Shown: positions 1-13,073 of the stretch, piece after piece | How positions within the stretch are numbered: position 1 is the first letter of the stretch | Layout: every line of letters starts with the position of its first letter | Source: Bradyrhizobium sp. LMTR 3 | GTDB taxonomy: Bacteria > Pseudomonadota > Alphaproteobacteria > Rhizobiales > Xanthobacteraceae | Assembly: GCF_001693485.1 (NCBI RefSeq) | Contig: NZ_MAXC01000043.1 | Coordinates: 124,001-188,000 of the forward strand | Direction: 5' to 3' | Length of the DNA stretch: 64,000 bases | Notes under the pieces: model-generated | The model's database searches: none | Told to the model about the DNA's origin: nothing | The model's input: the letters and a program-made list of their open reading frames with translations, nothing else | Position numbers and translations under genes: made by a program

Positions 1-1
1 G

Positions 2-448
2 GTCAATTTGCAGGGCGATTTCCCTACGATCATGCCGGACACCATCCGCGCCGCGCTGCCGCCGCTCGACGACCCCGCGGTCGACATCGCGACGCTGGCC
101 TCGCAGATCCACACCGAGGAGGAAGACCGGGCGCCGAGCGTGGTGAAGGCGGTCGGCTCGCCGATCGGCCCAAACCGGCTGCGTGCACTGTATTTCACCC
201 GCGCCACCGCGCCTCACGGTGACGGTCCGCGCTACCACCATATCGGCCTCTATGCTTACCGCCGCGCCGCGCTGCAGCGGTTCGTGGCCTTGCCCCCCTC
301 CCCGCTGGAGCAGCAGGAAAAGCTCGAACAGCTCCGAGCGCTGGAAGCCGGGATGCGGATCGACATCACCATCGTCGATAGCGTGCCGCGCGGCGTCGAT
401 ACCCCGGCCGACCTCGAAACCGCCCGCAACATACTAGCCAAGGCCTGA
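2..448 (+). CDS. kdsB: 3-deoxy-manno-octulosonate cytidylyltransferase, C-terminal part (cut by window start)
   Basis: KdsB activates Kdo with CTP to CMP-Kdo for the lipid A inner core, in the cytoplasm. The frame is open to the left edge and begins inside the family motif VNLQGD, so the N-terminal third, including the nucleotide-binding start, lies outside the window. Visible family hallmarks are the QGD segment, the HIGLYAYRR segment, the LPPSPLEQQEKLEQLRALE segment and the terminal region VDTPADLETAR. It ends 33 bp before pheA on the same strand, so the two may be co-transcribed. The assignment rests on recognised conserved segments. Confidence 0.93.
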   Translation, partial: VNLQGDFPTIMPDTIRAALPPLDDPAVDIATLASQIHTEEEDRAPSVVKAVGSPIGPNRLRALYFTRATAPHGDGPRYHHIGLYAYRRAALQRFVALPPSPLEQQEKLEQLRALEAGMRIDITIVDSVPRGVDTPADLETARNILAKA

Positions 449-481
449 TCGGCTGCTAAAAGGCCCGCCAGGAAAGACAAC

Positions 482-1342
482 ATGACCAAAAAGCTCAAAA
501 TCGCATTCCAGGGCGAGCCTGGCGCCAATTCCCATATCGCCATCGTCGAGGCCTATCCGGACGCCGAGCCGTTGCCCTGCGCGACCTTCGAGGACGCGCT
601 GTCGGCGATCGCCTCGGGCGAGGCCGATCTCGGCATGATCCCGATCGAGAATTCGGTGGCGGGGCGCGTCGCCGACATCCATCATTTGCTGCCGGCGTCC
701 GGTCTGTTCATCGTGGGCGAATGGTTCTTGCCGATCCGCCATCAATTGATGGCCCCGAAGGGGACAAAGCTCGCGGACATCAAGACGGTGGAGAGCCACG
801 TCCATGCGCTCGGCCAATGCCGCCGCATCATCCGCAAGCTCGGCATCAAGCCGATCGTCGCGGCCGACACCGCCGGCAGCGCGCGCGATGTTTCCGAACG
901 CAACGACAGAAGCGTGGCCGCGATCGCATCCCGCTTGGCGGCACAGATCTACGGCCTCGATATTCTCGCCGAGGACGTCGAGGACGAAGCGCACAACACC
1001 ACGCGCTTCGTGGTGCTGGCGCGCGAGGCCAACTGGGCGAAACAAGCCTCGGGCCCGCTGGTCACCACTTTTGTTTTCCGGGTGCGCAACCTGCCCGCCG
1101 CACTCTACAAGGCGCTCGGCGGCTTTGCCACCAACGGCGTCAATATGACCAAGCTCGAAAGCTACATGGTCGACGGCAATTTCTTCGCCACCCAGTTCTA
1201 TGCCGACGTCGACGGCCATCCCGACGACAAGGGTCTCGCCTTTGCGCTGGAGGAACTGAAATTCTTCTCGCGCGAATTCCGCATCGTCGGCGTCTACCCG
1301 GCCCACCCTTTCCGCGCGACGTTTAGCGAGAAGCTTGATTAG
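482..1342 (+). CDS. pheA: Prephenate dehydratase
   Basis: Converts prephenate to phenylpyruvate in phenylalanine synthesis. At 286 aa it is the stand-alone form without chorismate mutase. The catalytic domain covers about residues 5-185, opening with the AFQGEPGA segment and carrying the NTTRF motif at 173-177 (the Thr-Arg-Phe catalytic signature). An ACT regulatory domain follows at about 195-275. In the ACT domain the usual Glu-Ser-Arg-Pro of phenylalanine-binding enzymes reads Glu-Ser-Tyr-Met at 226-229, so feedback sensitivity cannot be assumed. A purine-rich stretch (AGGAAAGAC) just upstream of the ATG serves as ribosome binding site. Confidence 0.95.
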   Translation: MTKKLKIAFQGEPGANSHIAIVEAYPDAEPLPCATFEDALSAIASGEADLGMIPIENSVAGRVADIHHLLPASGLFIVGEWFLPIRHQLMAPKGTKLADIKTVESHVHALGQCRRIIRKLGIKPIVAADTAGSARDVSERNDRSVAAIASRLAAQIYGLDILAEDVEDEAHNTTRFVVLAREANWAKQASGPLVTTFVFRVRNLPAALYKALGGFATNGVNMTKLESYMVDGNFFATQFYADVDGHPDDKGLAFALEELKFFSREFRIVGVYPAHPFRATFSEKLD

Positions 1343-1350
1343 CCTCTCTC

Positions 1351-1480
1351 GTGTCCCGGACGCGGCGCAGCGTGCAACGCTGCTCCGCAGAGCCGGGACC
1401 TATCTTGCCACGGACGCTGGGCCCCGGCTCTGCAGCGCACCACGCCGCAAAAGGGCGGCGCGCTGCGCTGCGTCCGGGGA
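1351..1480. repeat. Dispersed palindromic repeat, family G copy 1
   Basis: Long imperfect palindrome between pheA and the oppositely oriented LLM gene. It starts with GTGTCCCGGACGCGGCGCAG and ends with CTGCGTCCGGGG; internal arms are GCAGAGCCGGGACC and GGCCCCGGCTCTGC. Related copies lie at 46440-46565 and 56115-56268. Its position between two convergent genes would suit a transcript 3'-end structure, which is inference. Confidence 0.85.
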
Positions 1481-1491
1481 ACGGAGAGTCT

Positions 1492-2511
1492 TTACGCGGC
1501 GACTTTCTTCGCCAGCCCAAAAGCCTCAGCCAAGAGACTATACGACTTCTTCCGCGCATCGTGGTCGTACACCGCGGTGATGACCATCAGCTCGTCCGGC
1601 TGGCTTGCCGTAATCATCGGCTGCAGCTTCGCCATGATGGTTGCGGGGCTGCCGACAAACAGGCGCGAACGGTTGCGCATGACCGAGGCGCGCTCGGCGT
1701 CGGTGTAGTCATAGGCCAGCGCTTCCTCGACGCTGGGCAATGGCAGGTATTGCCCGCGATCGCGGCGCAGGCGGTTGAGGTCCATCGAGGAGGCGAGCTT
1801 CTCAGCCTCCGCATCGGTCTCGGCGGCGACCGCCGCAACGGCGAGAATGCCGTGTGGGGTTTCCCGCCAGCCGGACGACTTGAAGTGGCTGCGGTAGTTC
1901 GTCATCGCTGCAATCGCGTCGTATGAAGCAAAATGGTGCGCGAACGCGAAGCCCATGCCGACTTGCGCCGCCAATTCCGAACTGTAATCGGAGGAGCCGA
2001 GCAGCCAGATCGGCGGCAGCGGCGTGTCGTCCGGCATCGCCACCACATTGTTGTAGGGGTGGCCGGCCGGAAAGCCGCGGGTCTCCCACAACACCAGTTC
2101 GCTCAGCCGTTCGAGAAAGTCGTCGCCCTCGCGGCGGTCGAGCCGGCTGCGCAGCGCATGCGCGGTCGCCCCATCGGTGCCGGGTGCGCGGCCGAGGCCG
2201 AGATCGATGCGACCGGGAAACAGCGCCTCCAGCATCTTGAAGCGCTCGGCCACCACCAGCGGCGCATGGTTGGGCAGCATCACGCCGCCGGAGCCGACGC
2301 GGATGTTTTTGGTCACCGCGGCGATCTGCCCGATCATCAAATCAGGCGCGGGGCTCGCCACCGACGCCAGATTGTGGTGCTCGGCGAGCCAGTAGCGGAC
2401 GTAGCCGAGCCCATCGACATGACGCGCGAGATCAATGCTGTTCTGCAGCGCGGCGGCGGGTCTTGTGCCTGTGGTGACGACGGAGAGGTCGAGGACGGAA
2501 AGCGGGATCAT
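1492..2511 (-). CDS. LLM-class (luciferase-like) flavin-dependent oxidoreductase
   Basis: A 339-aa member of the bacterial luciferase-like monooxygenase family (TIM barrel, FMNH2 or F420 dependent); the substrate is not predictable. The N-terminus MIPLSVLDLSVVTTG, the WLAEHHN segment near residue 42, the GSGGVMLPNHAPLVVAERF stretch and the DLGLGRAPGTD segment are typical of the small group usually annotated as MsnO8-like or unnamed LLM oxidoreductases. The gene is monocistronic, convergent with pheA and divergent from metF across a 380-bp gap. The ATG is at 2511-2509. No regulator is adjacent. Confidence 0.85.
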   Translation of the reverse strand: MIPLSVLDLSVVTTGTRPAAALQNSIDLARHVDGLGYVRYWLAEHHNLASVASPAPDLMIGQIAAVTKNIRVGSGGVMLPNHAPLVVAERFKMLEALFPGRIDLGLGRAPGTDGATAHALRSRLDRREGDDFLERLSELVLWETRGFPAGHPYNNVVAMPDDTPLPPIWLLGSSDYSSELAAQVGMGFAFAHHFASYDAIAAMTNYRSHFKSSGWRETPHGILAVAAVAAETDAEAEKLASSMDLNRLRRDRGQYLPLPSVEEALAYDYTDAERASVMRNRSRLFVGSPATIMAKLQPMITASQPDELMVITAVYDHDARKKSYSLLAEAFGLAKKVAA

Positions 2512-2891
2512 GGCGTTAAGCTAATGCGACAAGCGAAGCCGACAAAGGCCTGGCCGGCGCAGAGCAGGCCCGCGCTTGTGGGGAAAGGAGCGCCACATCG
2601 CAGCACTGAAGTGGGACAAAATGTGACAAATTCGGAAAATTATACTGTTGCCCACTACCAAGCACGCCTCTTTTTACAGGGAACCTTCTTACCAATCGTT
2701 GTATTTGCTGTATAAATTAGCATGAGCTTCGGCCCACCCATACCTTCTACCAAGGTACAAATTTCACATATTTTATATGAATTGGGATACTTCCCATCCC
2801 CAATGGGCTGTTTGGTCCACCCGGTTTCGCTTATTTTAGCGCATCGCTACGGCTGACGTCCGCCCATCGTTTCGGAGCTCTGTGAAGTGCC
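2512..2891. other. 380-bp AT-rich intergenic region upstream of metF with competing short hairpins
   Basis: This is the divergent LLM/metF promoter region and is clearly AT-richer than its surroundings at 2630-2800. Direct reading shows two mutually exclusive short stems: ATTGGG at 2781-2786 with CCCAAT at 2799-2804, or CCCAT at 2793-2797 with ATGGG at 2803-2807. I could not match it to a SAM, SAH or cobalamin riboswitch core, and no ArsR-type regulator gene is present. No convincing -35/-10 pair was found, although TATAAATTAG near 2712 could serve as an extended -10. Confidence 0.4.
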
Positions 2892-3806
2892 ATGACCGAG
2901 GTTACGCCCCCCGCTTTCGACGGCCATCGCGCGCTGCATTCGCCAAAGATCTCCTTTGAGTTCTTTCCGCCCAAGACCGAAGAGATGGAGCGGAGCCTGT
3001 GGGAGGCCATCAACCGGCTGGCGCCGCTTGCCCCCAATTTCGTCTCGGTGACCTATGGCGCCGGGGGATCGACCCGCGAGCGGACCCATTCGACCATTGC
3101 CCGCATCCTGAAAGAGACGCGGCTCACGCCTGCCGCGCACCTAACCTGCGTCGGCGCGCCCAAGGGCGAGATCGACGACGTGGTGGCGCGCTATCATGAG
3201 ATCGGCGTCCGCCATATCGTAGCGCTGCGCGGCGATCCCACCACCGGCATCGGCACCGCCTATCGCGCACACCCCGACGGCTACCAGAGTTCGCCAGACC
3301 TGATCGCAGGCATCAAGAAGCGCTTTCCCGATATCGAAATCTCGGTGTCCGCTTATCCGGAAAAACATCCGGAGAGCCCGACGATCGACGCCGACATCGA
3401 TACGCTGAAGGCCAAGGTCGACGCCGGCGCGGCGAGAGCGATTACGCAGGTGTTCTTCGATAACGATCTCTACTTCCGTTACCTCGATCGCGTCCGCGCC
3501 CGCGGCATCGATATTCCGATCGTCCCCGGCATCATGCCGATGCACAATTTCAAGCAGGCGCGGAGTTTTGTGACCCGCGCCGGCACCACGGTGCCAGACT
3601 GGCTGGCGGACAAGTTCGAAGGCCTGGATGACGATGCAGAGACCCGTAAGCTCGTCGCCGCCACGGTGGCCGCCGGCCAGGTGCAAAAGCTCGCCAAGCA
3701 CGGCGTCGAGACCTTTCACTTCTACACCATGAACCGCGCGGACCTGGTGTTCGCGATCAGCCATCTGCTGGGCATCCGCCCCAATGGCGCACAGAAAGCC
3801 GCCTGA
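2892..3806 (+). CDS. metF: Methylenetetrahydrofolate reductase [NAD(P)H]
   Basis: FAD enzyme reducing 5,10-methylene-THF to 5-methyl-THF, the methyl donor for MetH. The 304-aa length fits bacterial MetF. The sequence has the ISFEFFPPKTEEMER opening around residue 17, the SVTYGAGGSTRERT stretch near 52, HLTCVGAP near 80, the LRGDPTTG segment (FAD/folate site) near 110 and ITQVFFDNDLYFRY near 190. The ATG at 2892 follows CTGTGAAGTGCC, a weak ribosome site. Only four bases separate its stop from the metH ATG, so metF-metH is a two-gene operon for methionine synthesis. Confidence 0.97.
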   Translation: MTEVTPPAFDGHRALHSPKISFEFFPPKTEEMERSLWEAINRLAPLAPNFVSVTYGAGGSTRERTHSTIARILKETRLTPAAHLTCVGAPKGEIDDVVARYHEIGVRHIVALRGDPTTGIGTAYRAHPDGYQSSPDLIAGIKKRFPDIEISVSAYPEKHPESPTIDADIDTLKAKVDAGAARAITQVFFDNDLYFRYLDRVRARGIDIPIVPGIMPMHNFKQARSFVTRAGTTVPDWLADKFEGLDDDAETRKLVAATVAAGQVQKLAKHGVETFHFYTMNRADLVFAISHLLGIRPNGAQKAA

Positions 3807-3810
3807 TCCG

Positions 3811-7686
<3,876 letters not shown>

Positions 7687-7700
7687 CAAGCACTTTCTTC

Positions 7701-7879
7701 CCTTCTCCCCTTGTGGGAGAAGATGGCATAGGCGACCTTTGGCCGCCGTCACTTAGAACGCCGATGCTTCGCATCGGCTACGGCGCCGGATGAGGGGTTG
7801 TATCCGCGGAGAGAACCCCTCACCCGTCTCGAATGAGCTTCGCTCATTCGATCCACCCTCTCCCACAAGGGGAGAGGGG
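7701..7879. repeat. Dispersed palindromic repeat, family B copy 1
   Basis: Arms CTTCTCCCCTTGTGGGAGAA (left) and CCCTCTCCCACAAGGGGAGA (right) enclose further small hairpins such as GATGCTTCGCATC and GAATGAGCTTCGCTCATTC. It fills the gap between metH and the glutathione S-transferase gene. Relatives are at 12001-12163, 17340-17435 and 43186-43312. Confidence 0.85.
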
Positions 7880-7897
7880 AAGAGAGACGGAGGCCCC

Positions 7898-8560
7898 ATG
7901 AAATTCTTCTCCTTCTGGCCATCGCTGGCGAGTTTTCGCGTTCGCATCGCGCTCAATCTGAAAAATGTTCCGGTCGAAGTGATCTTCGTCGACCTCGACG
8001 CCAACGCACATCGCGATCCCGAGTATCGCCGGATCAACCCGCAGATGGCGTTGCCGGCGCTGGTGGAAGATGACGGCACCACGCTGTTCCAGTCGCTCGC
8101 CATCCTCGAATATCTCGACGAGAAATATCCCTCCCCGCCGCTGCTGCCTGCCGACCTCGCCGGCCGCGCCCGCGTCCGCGCGCTGGCGCTGATGGTGGCG
8201 TGCGAGGGCCACCCGCTGCTGACGCCGCGGGTACGGCGCTATCTCGATCACGAGCTGAATCTGCGCGACACGCAGCAGGCGGCGTGGCGGAGGCACTGGA
8301 TCGCCGAGACGCTGGCGGCGCTGGAAGGGCACCTCGCTGATAACAAGGACACCGGAAAATTCTGTCATGGCGATGCGCCGACAATCGCCGACATCTGCAT
8401 GGTCGGCCATGTCACCGCCGCGCTGAACCAGCAGGTCAATCTGGCGACCTATCCGACCGTGAAGCGCATTTTCGAGACCGCGATGGCGCTGCCGGAATTT
8501 GAAAAAGCACATCCGCTGGAGCAGCCGGATACGCCGGAGGCGATGCGGGCGAAGGCCTGA
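7898..8560 (+). CDS. Zeta-class glutathione S-transferase, probable maleylacetoacetate isomerase
   Basis: A 220-aa two-domain GST. The N-terminal thioredoxin-like domain runs from MKFFSFWPSLASFRVRIAL to about residue 80 and contains the cis-proline segment MALPALVEDDG and the glutathione-binding pair QSLAIL. The helical C-terminal domain includes the GDAPTIADICMVGHV segment. The LDANAHRDPEYRRINPQMALPAL layout is typical of MaiA, which isomerises maleylacetoacetate in tyrosine and aromatic degradation, but the Ser-Ser-Cys signature at the N-terminus is replaced by Trp-Pro-Ser. The open frame extends upstream to 7790 only through the repeat, so the ATG after GACGGAGGCCCC is chosen. No other tyrosine pathway gene is adjacent. 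Confidence 0.75.
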   Translation: MKFFSFWPSLASFRVRIALNLKNVPVEVIFVDLDANAHRDPEYRRINPQMALPALVEDDGTTLFQSLAILEYLDEKYPSPPLLPADLAGRARVRALALMVACEGHPLLTPRVRRYLDHELNLRDTQQAAWRRHWIAETLAALEGHLADNKDTGKFCHGDAPTIADICMVGHVTAALNQQVNLATYPTVKRIFETAMALPEFEKAHPLEQPDTPEAMRAKA

Positions 8561-8684
8561 ACGCGAGGCTGCCACCGGGCGGCGCGACTCCCCGGACGCG
8601 CCTCACCCGTCCTGAAAAAATCGCGAAAACAACCCCATGCAAAGTGGGATTGGGCCTGCGGCTCGCGCGCGTGCGAGCGCAGCC

Positions 8685-8802
8685 GTAGGGTGGGCAAAGG
8701 AGCGTAGCGACGTGCCCACCATTCTCTCGGCATAGAAGTTGGGCACGCGGAGCCTGTCATCGGGCGCGCATTCGCGCGACCCGGTGGCTTTGCCCACCCT
8801 AC
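8685..8802. repeat. Dispersed palindromic repeat, family A copy 1 (with inserted 34-bp module)
   Basis: Outer arms GTAGGGTGGGCAAAG and CTTTGCCCACCCTAC frame a 118-bp element between two convergent GST genes. The right half carries an extra module at 8749-8782 sitting between GGGCACGC and GCTTTGCCC, where simpler copies (45799-45877) have only TTC. Confidence 0.9.
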
Positions 8803-8814
8803 AACAGCAACCAC

Positions 8815-9441
8815 TCACCCCTTCGGCGGGGCCAGCGGCTGCACGATTTCCTTAAACGCCGGCAGCGCCTCGCAAGCGGCGGAATGCGCCTTCAGCGCCG
8901 AATAGCGGGCGTCGAACAGCGCGGGGTGCGCCTCGCCGACAAAACGCAGCACGCAGGCCACCGCGATGTCGGCATGGCCGGCGCGCTCGCCGAACCAGTA
9001 CGGCGTCTTCACCGCTGCGCGCTCCTTCTCCAGCACCTCCAGCACGCCCGCGATCTGCGACTTGCAGCGCTCGACCCAGAGATCGAGCTGCTCCTTGCGC
9101 AGCACGCGCTCGTACAGCAGGCTGACGCCCTTGTCGCCGAGCCCCATCGCCAGCGCGCAAATCCGCAAATGCCGCCAGCGCGCCTCGCCGCCGCGCGCGA
9201 TCATCGCTTTCTCGGGCCCGACGCGATCGTCGAGATAATCCAGGATCATCGCGCTCTCGATCAGCGCCTCGCCACTGTCCAGCACCAGTGTCGGCACCCG
9301 CCGCAGCGGATTATAGGGCGCGATCTTGTCGGCATCGCCGAAGGTCGACCACGGCTTGTGCTCGAAGACGATGTCATAGAGCCGCATCGCGATGGCGACG
9401 CGGCGGACGAAGGGGGAGTCGAATTGGCCGATCAGGATCAT
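8815..9441 (-). CDS. Glutathione S-transferase family protein
   Basis: A 208-aa GST with an N-terminal thioredoxin-like domain (MILIGQFDSPFVRRVAIAM, then RVPTLVLDSGEALIESAMIL containing the cis-Pro and Glu-Ser glutathione contacts) and a helical C-terminal domain. Substrate unknown. The frame stays open up to 9540, but the extra 33 residues are translated from a palindromic repeat (9450-9538), so the ATG at 9441 is preferred. It is convergent with the preceding GST gene across a family A repeat. Confidence 0.85.
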   Translation of the reverse strand: MILIGQFDSPFVRRVAIAMRLYDIVFEHKPWSTFGDADKIAPYNPLRRVPTLVLDSGEALIESAMILDYLDDRVGPEKAMIARGGEARWRHLRICALAMGLGDKGVSLLYERVLRKEQLDLWVERCKSQIAGVLEVLEKERAAVKTPYWFGERAGHADIAVACVLRFVGEAHPALFDARYSALKAHSAACEALPAFKEIVQPLAPPKG

Positions 9442-9449
9442 GCTAAACT

Positions 9450-9538
9450 CGTCATTGCCGGGCTTGACCCGGCAATCCATCCCCTTCGAAAAGATTTTCC
9501 GAAGATTGATGGATGCCCGGGTCAAGCCCGGGCATGAC
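9450..9538. repeat. Dispersed palindromic repeat, family E
   Basis: Arms CGTCATTGCCGGGCTTGACC and the near-complement GGTCAAGCCCGGGCATGAC, with an internal pair ATCCATCC...GGATG and TTCGAAAAGATTTTCCGAA. Only one copy is seen here. It lies directly upstream of the GST start at 9441. The following stretch 9539-9676 holds nothing I can recognise. Confidence 0.8.
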
Positions 9539-9676
9539 ATGCTGGGTCGGGGTTGCGCTGCACACCATCCTAAGTACGCTGGTCAGTAATGCAACCCACG
9601 AGTCATGTCATGCGCCCGCGGCTAATCCTCCTCGAGGTGTTTTGAGAAATGCTCTGATGACGCCCCACATACAAGT

Positions 9677-9777
9677 CGTCATGCTCCGCGAAAGCGGAGT
9701 ATCCAGTACCGCTGCGGCGGCTCGGTTCTGTCGCATCGTCTCTGGAATACTGGATCCCCGCCTTCGCGGGGATGACG
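9677..9777. repeat. Dispersed palindromic repeat, family C copy 1
   Basis: Begins CGTCATGCTCCGCGAAAGCG and ends TCCCCGCCTTCGCGGGGATG; each arm is itself a hairpin, with ATCCAGTA and TACTGGAT as the inner pair. Located in the 362-bp gap between the GST and the 3' end of the GNAT gene. Relatives at 14281-14378, 40380-40510 and 50487-50607. Confidence 0.85.
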
Positions 9778-9803
9778 ACCGAGGATGAGGATGCGCTACT
9801 GAT

Positions 9804-10397
9804 TCACTCAATCACCGGCACATGCCGCGCGACGTCGCGCGGAGCAGTGCCGTCGAGACGTGGGTCGTCACCGCTCACGATCTGCCGGCGAAAGGGACGA
9901 AAGCCCGAACGTTGATAAAACGCGAGCGCATGCGGATGGTCGAAGGTGCAGGTGTGCAGCCAGACGCGGTTGATCGGCCGCGACCATGTGAGCTCCAGCG
10001 CGCGGTTCATCAGCCAGCGGCCAGCACCGGAGCCGACCAGTTTTGCGGTGACGCCGAACATGCCGATCTCACAGGCGCCGGCTTCGCGGAAATTCAGCTC
10101 TAACAGGCCCTCGTCGCGGCCGTTATCGACCAGCGCGTAGACTTCGAGCTGCGGCGAATGGAGCCGCGCCGCGAGTTCGGCGTCGGGCATCTGTGTTCGC
10201 GAGAACCACAGCCATTCCTCGCCGACGCGACGATAGAGATCGCGAAACCAATCGAGCGGCGGCATCTCCACCCGACGCAGCGACCATGCGCCGGCGGGAT
10301 CGGAACGCGGCGCAGGCCGTTCAGTCATCTCCAGATGCGTGACGACAGCAGCGATCTTGCCGGCAGCGATGTCGGAGTAACCATCAGGCTCTATCAA
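9804..10397 (-). CDS. GNAT family N-acetyltransferase
   Basis: A 197-aa acetyl-CoA-dependent acyltransferase of unknown substrate. The GNAT core spans about 45-175: EWLWFSRTQMPDAEL, then the beta-strand region VYALVDNGRDEGLLELNF, the acetyl-CoA loop region GVTAKLVGSGAGRWLMNRAL (a V/G-x-G-x-G/A variant) and the C-terminal HPHALAFYQRSGFRPF. The start is a TTG at 10397, nine bases after GGGGAG; the first residues (PDGYSDIAAGKIAAVVTHLEM) look like the conserved N-terminus of this subfamily, which supports the TTG over the ATG at 10328. It lies 6 bp downstream of glpK and is probably co-transcribed with it. Confidence 0.85.
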   Translation of the reverse strand: MIEPDGYSDIAAGKIAAVVTHLEMTERPAPRSDPAGAWSLRRVEMPPLDWFRDLYRRVGEEWLWFSRTQMPDAELAARLHSPQLEVYALVDNGRDEGLLELNFREAGACEIGMFGVTAKLVGSGAGRWLMNRALELTWSRPINRVWLHTCTFDHPHALAFYQRSGFRPFRRQIVSGDDPRLDGTAPRDVARHVPVIE

Positions 10398-10403
10398 CTG
10401 ACA

Positions 10404-11906
<1,503 letters not shown>

Positions 11907-12000
11907 GACGTTGCTTCCCCGAAGGATTGTTGGTTGCGGAGAGGCAATCCGATTGGGAGGCGAAGGTCAAGTTGGGAAGCTTGCCGCGCGTTCGGTGCGC

Positions 12001-12163
12001 TCCCTCTCCCGCTTGCGGGGGAGGGTTGGGGTGGGGATGCCACCGCAGGCGATGGCGCTAGAGATTAGCAAGAGCGGCGTGCTTTAATTTAGAGTCGGTC
12101 TCGCGGAGAGACCCCCACCCGCCTCGCTTCGCTCGGCACCCTCCCCCGCAAGCGGGAGAGGGA
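12001..12163. repeat. Dispersed palindromic repeat, family B copy 2
   Basis: Left arm CCCTCTCCCGCTTGCGGGGG, right arm CCCCCGCAAGCGGGAGAGGG, with inner GGTTGGGGTGGGG against ACCCCCACCC. It fills the space between the 3' end of the SDR gene and the glpK start. Confidence 0.88.
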
Positions 12164-12167
12164 CTCT

Positions 12168-12941
12168 TCACGTCGCCGCTGTCGTCACGCCGCCATCCAC
12201 CACGATGGTCTGGCCGGTCATGAAGGTGGAGGCATCGGAGGCCAGATAGGCCACGGCGCCTGCGATTTCATCCGGCTCGCCGATCCGGCGCAGCGGCGTG
12301 GTGGCGGTGCGGCGTTTGAGGTTTTCGGCGTCTTCCCACAGTGCGCGGGCGAAATCGGTTTTGACGAGACCCGGCGCCACACAGTTGACGCGGACGCCCT
12401 TCGGGCCCCATTCGCCGGCAAGGCTGCGGCAGAGTGCGAAATCCGCCGCTTTCGAAATGCCGTAGGCGCCGATCACGGTGGAGCCGCGCATGCCGCCGAT
12501 GGACGAGATGATCACCACCGAGCCGTTGCCGCGCTCCGCCATTTGCGGGATCGCCAGCGCGCAGAGCCAGATGTTGCTCTTGACGTTACTGCCCATGATC
12601 TTGTCGAAGGCCTCGTCCTTGATATCGAGCAGCGGGCCGTAATACGGGTTCACCGCGGCGTTGCAGACGAGGATATCGACCTTGCCGTAATGCTTTGTCG
12701 TGCCCGATATCAATGCCTCGACTTCCTCGCGGCGCGAGATGTTGCAGGGGATGACATGGGCGTCGCCGCCGGCCTTTTTGATGCCTTCGGCCACTTCCTG
12801 GCAGGCATCCGCCTTGCGGCTGGAGATCACGACCTTGGCCCCGAGTTTTGCCAGCAGTTCGGCGGATGAACGGCCGATGCCGCGGCTGGAGCCGGTGACG
12901 ACGGCGACCTTGCCGGTCAGATCGAACGGGGTGTTTTTCAT
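12168..12941 (-). CDS. SDR family NAD(P)-dependent oxidoreductase, last gene of the pim-like operon
   Basis: A 257-aa classical short-chain dehydrogenase. The cofactor motif TGSSRGIG is at 16-23, NAAVN near 92, the catalytic Ser near 144 (IISSIGG) and Tyr-x-x-x-Lys near 157-161 (YGISK). It ends VDGGVTTAAT as usual. The frame is open 11 codons further upstream, but the ATG at 12941 is preceded by AAGGGAG at good spacing. It follows two acyl-CoA dehydrogenase genes on the same strand, so a 3-hydroxyacyl-CoA or related alcohol dehydrogenation in the same pathway is plausible (inference). A family D repeat separates it from pimD. Confidence 0.88.
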   Translation of the reverse strand: MKNTPFDLTGKVAVVTGSSRGIGRSSAELLAKLGAKVVISSRKADACQEVAEGIKKAGGDAHVIPCNISRREEVEALISGTTKHYGKVDILVCNAAVNPYYGPLLDIKDEAFDKIMGSNVKSNIWLCALAIPQMAERGNGSVVIISSIGGMRGSTVIGAYGISKAADFALCRSLAGEWGPKGVRVNCVAPGLVKTDFARALWEDAENLKRRTATTPLRRIGEPDEIAGAVAYLASDASTFMTGQTIVVDGGVTTAAT

Positions 12942-12968
12942 TGTTCTTGGCTCCCTTAATCCTTCCCC

Positions 12969-13066
12969 CGTCATTCCGGGACACGCGCAAAAGCGCGTGG
13001 ACCCGGAATCCAGAAGTTGTCGGCGCGAGATTCCGGGTTCGCGCTGACGCGCGCCCCGGAATGACG
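12969..13066. repeat. Dispersed palindromic repeat, family D copy 1
   Basis: Arms CGTCATTCCGGGACACGCGC and GCGCGCCCCGGAATGACG, inner pair ACCCGGAATC and GATTCCGGGT. It lies inside the pim-like operon between pimD and the SDR gene. Relatives at 30692-30771 and 63256-63337. Confidence 0.88.
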
Positions 13067-13073
13067 GCGGGGC

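Noticed and set aside
2512..2891. SAM-II, SAH or cobalamin riboswitch ahead of metF
   Set aside because: I could not find the conserved cores (for example the cobalamin B12-box or the SAM-II pseudoknot motifs). Only short competing stems are visible.
8603..8818. Short open frames containing SRECAPDDRLR, also near 40319 and 53345
   Set aside because: These are translations of the inserted palindromic module, not proteins; the shared peptide reflects the DNA repeat.
9442..9540. N-terminal extension of the GST gene
   Set aside because: It is translated from a family E palindrome; the GST fold begins at the ATG at 9441.
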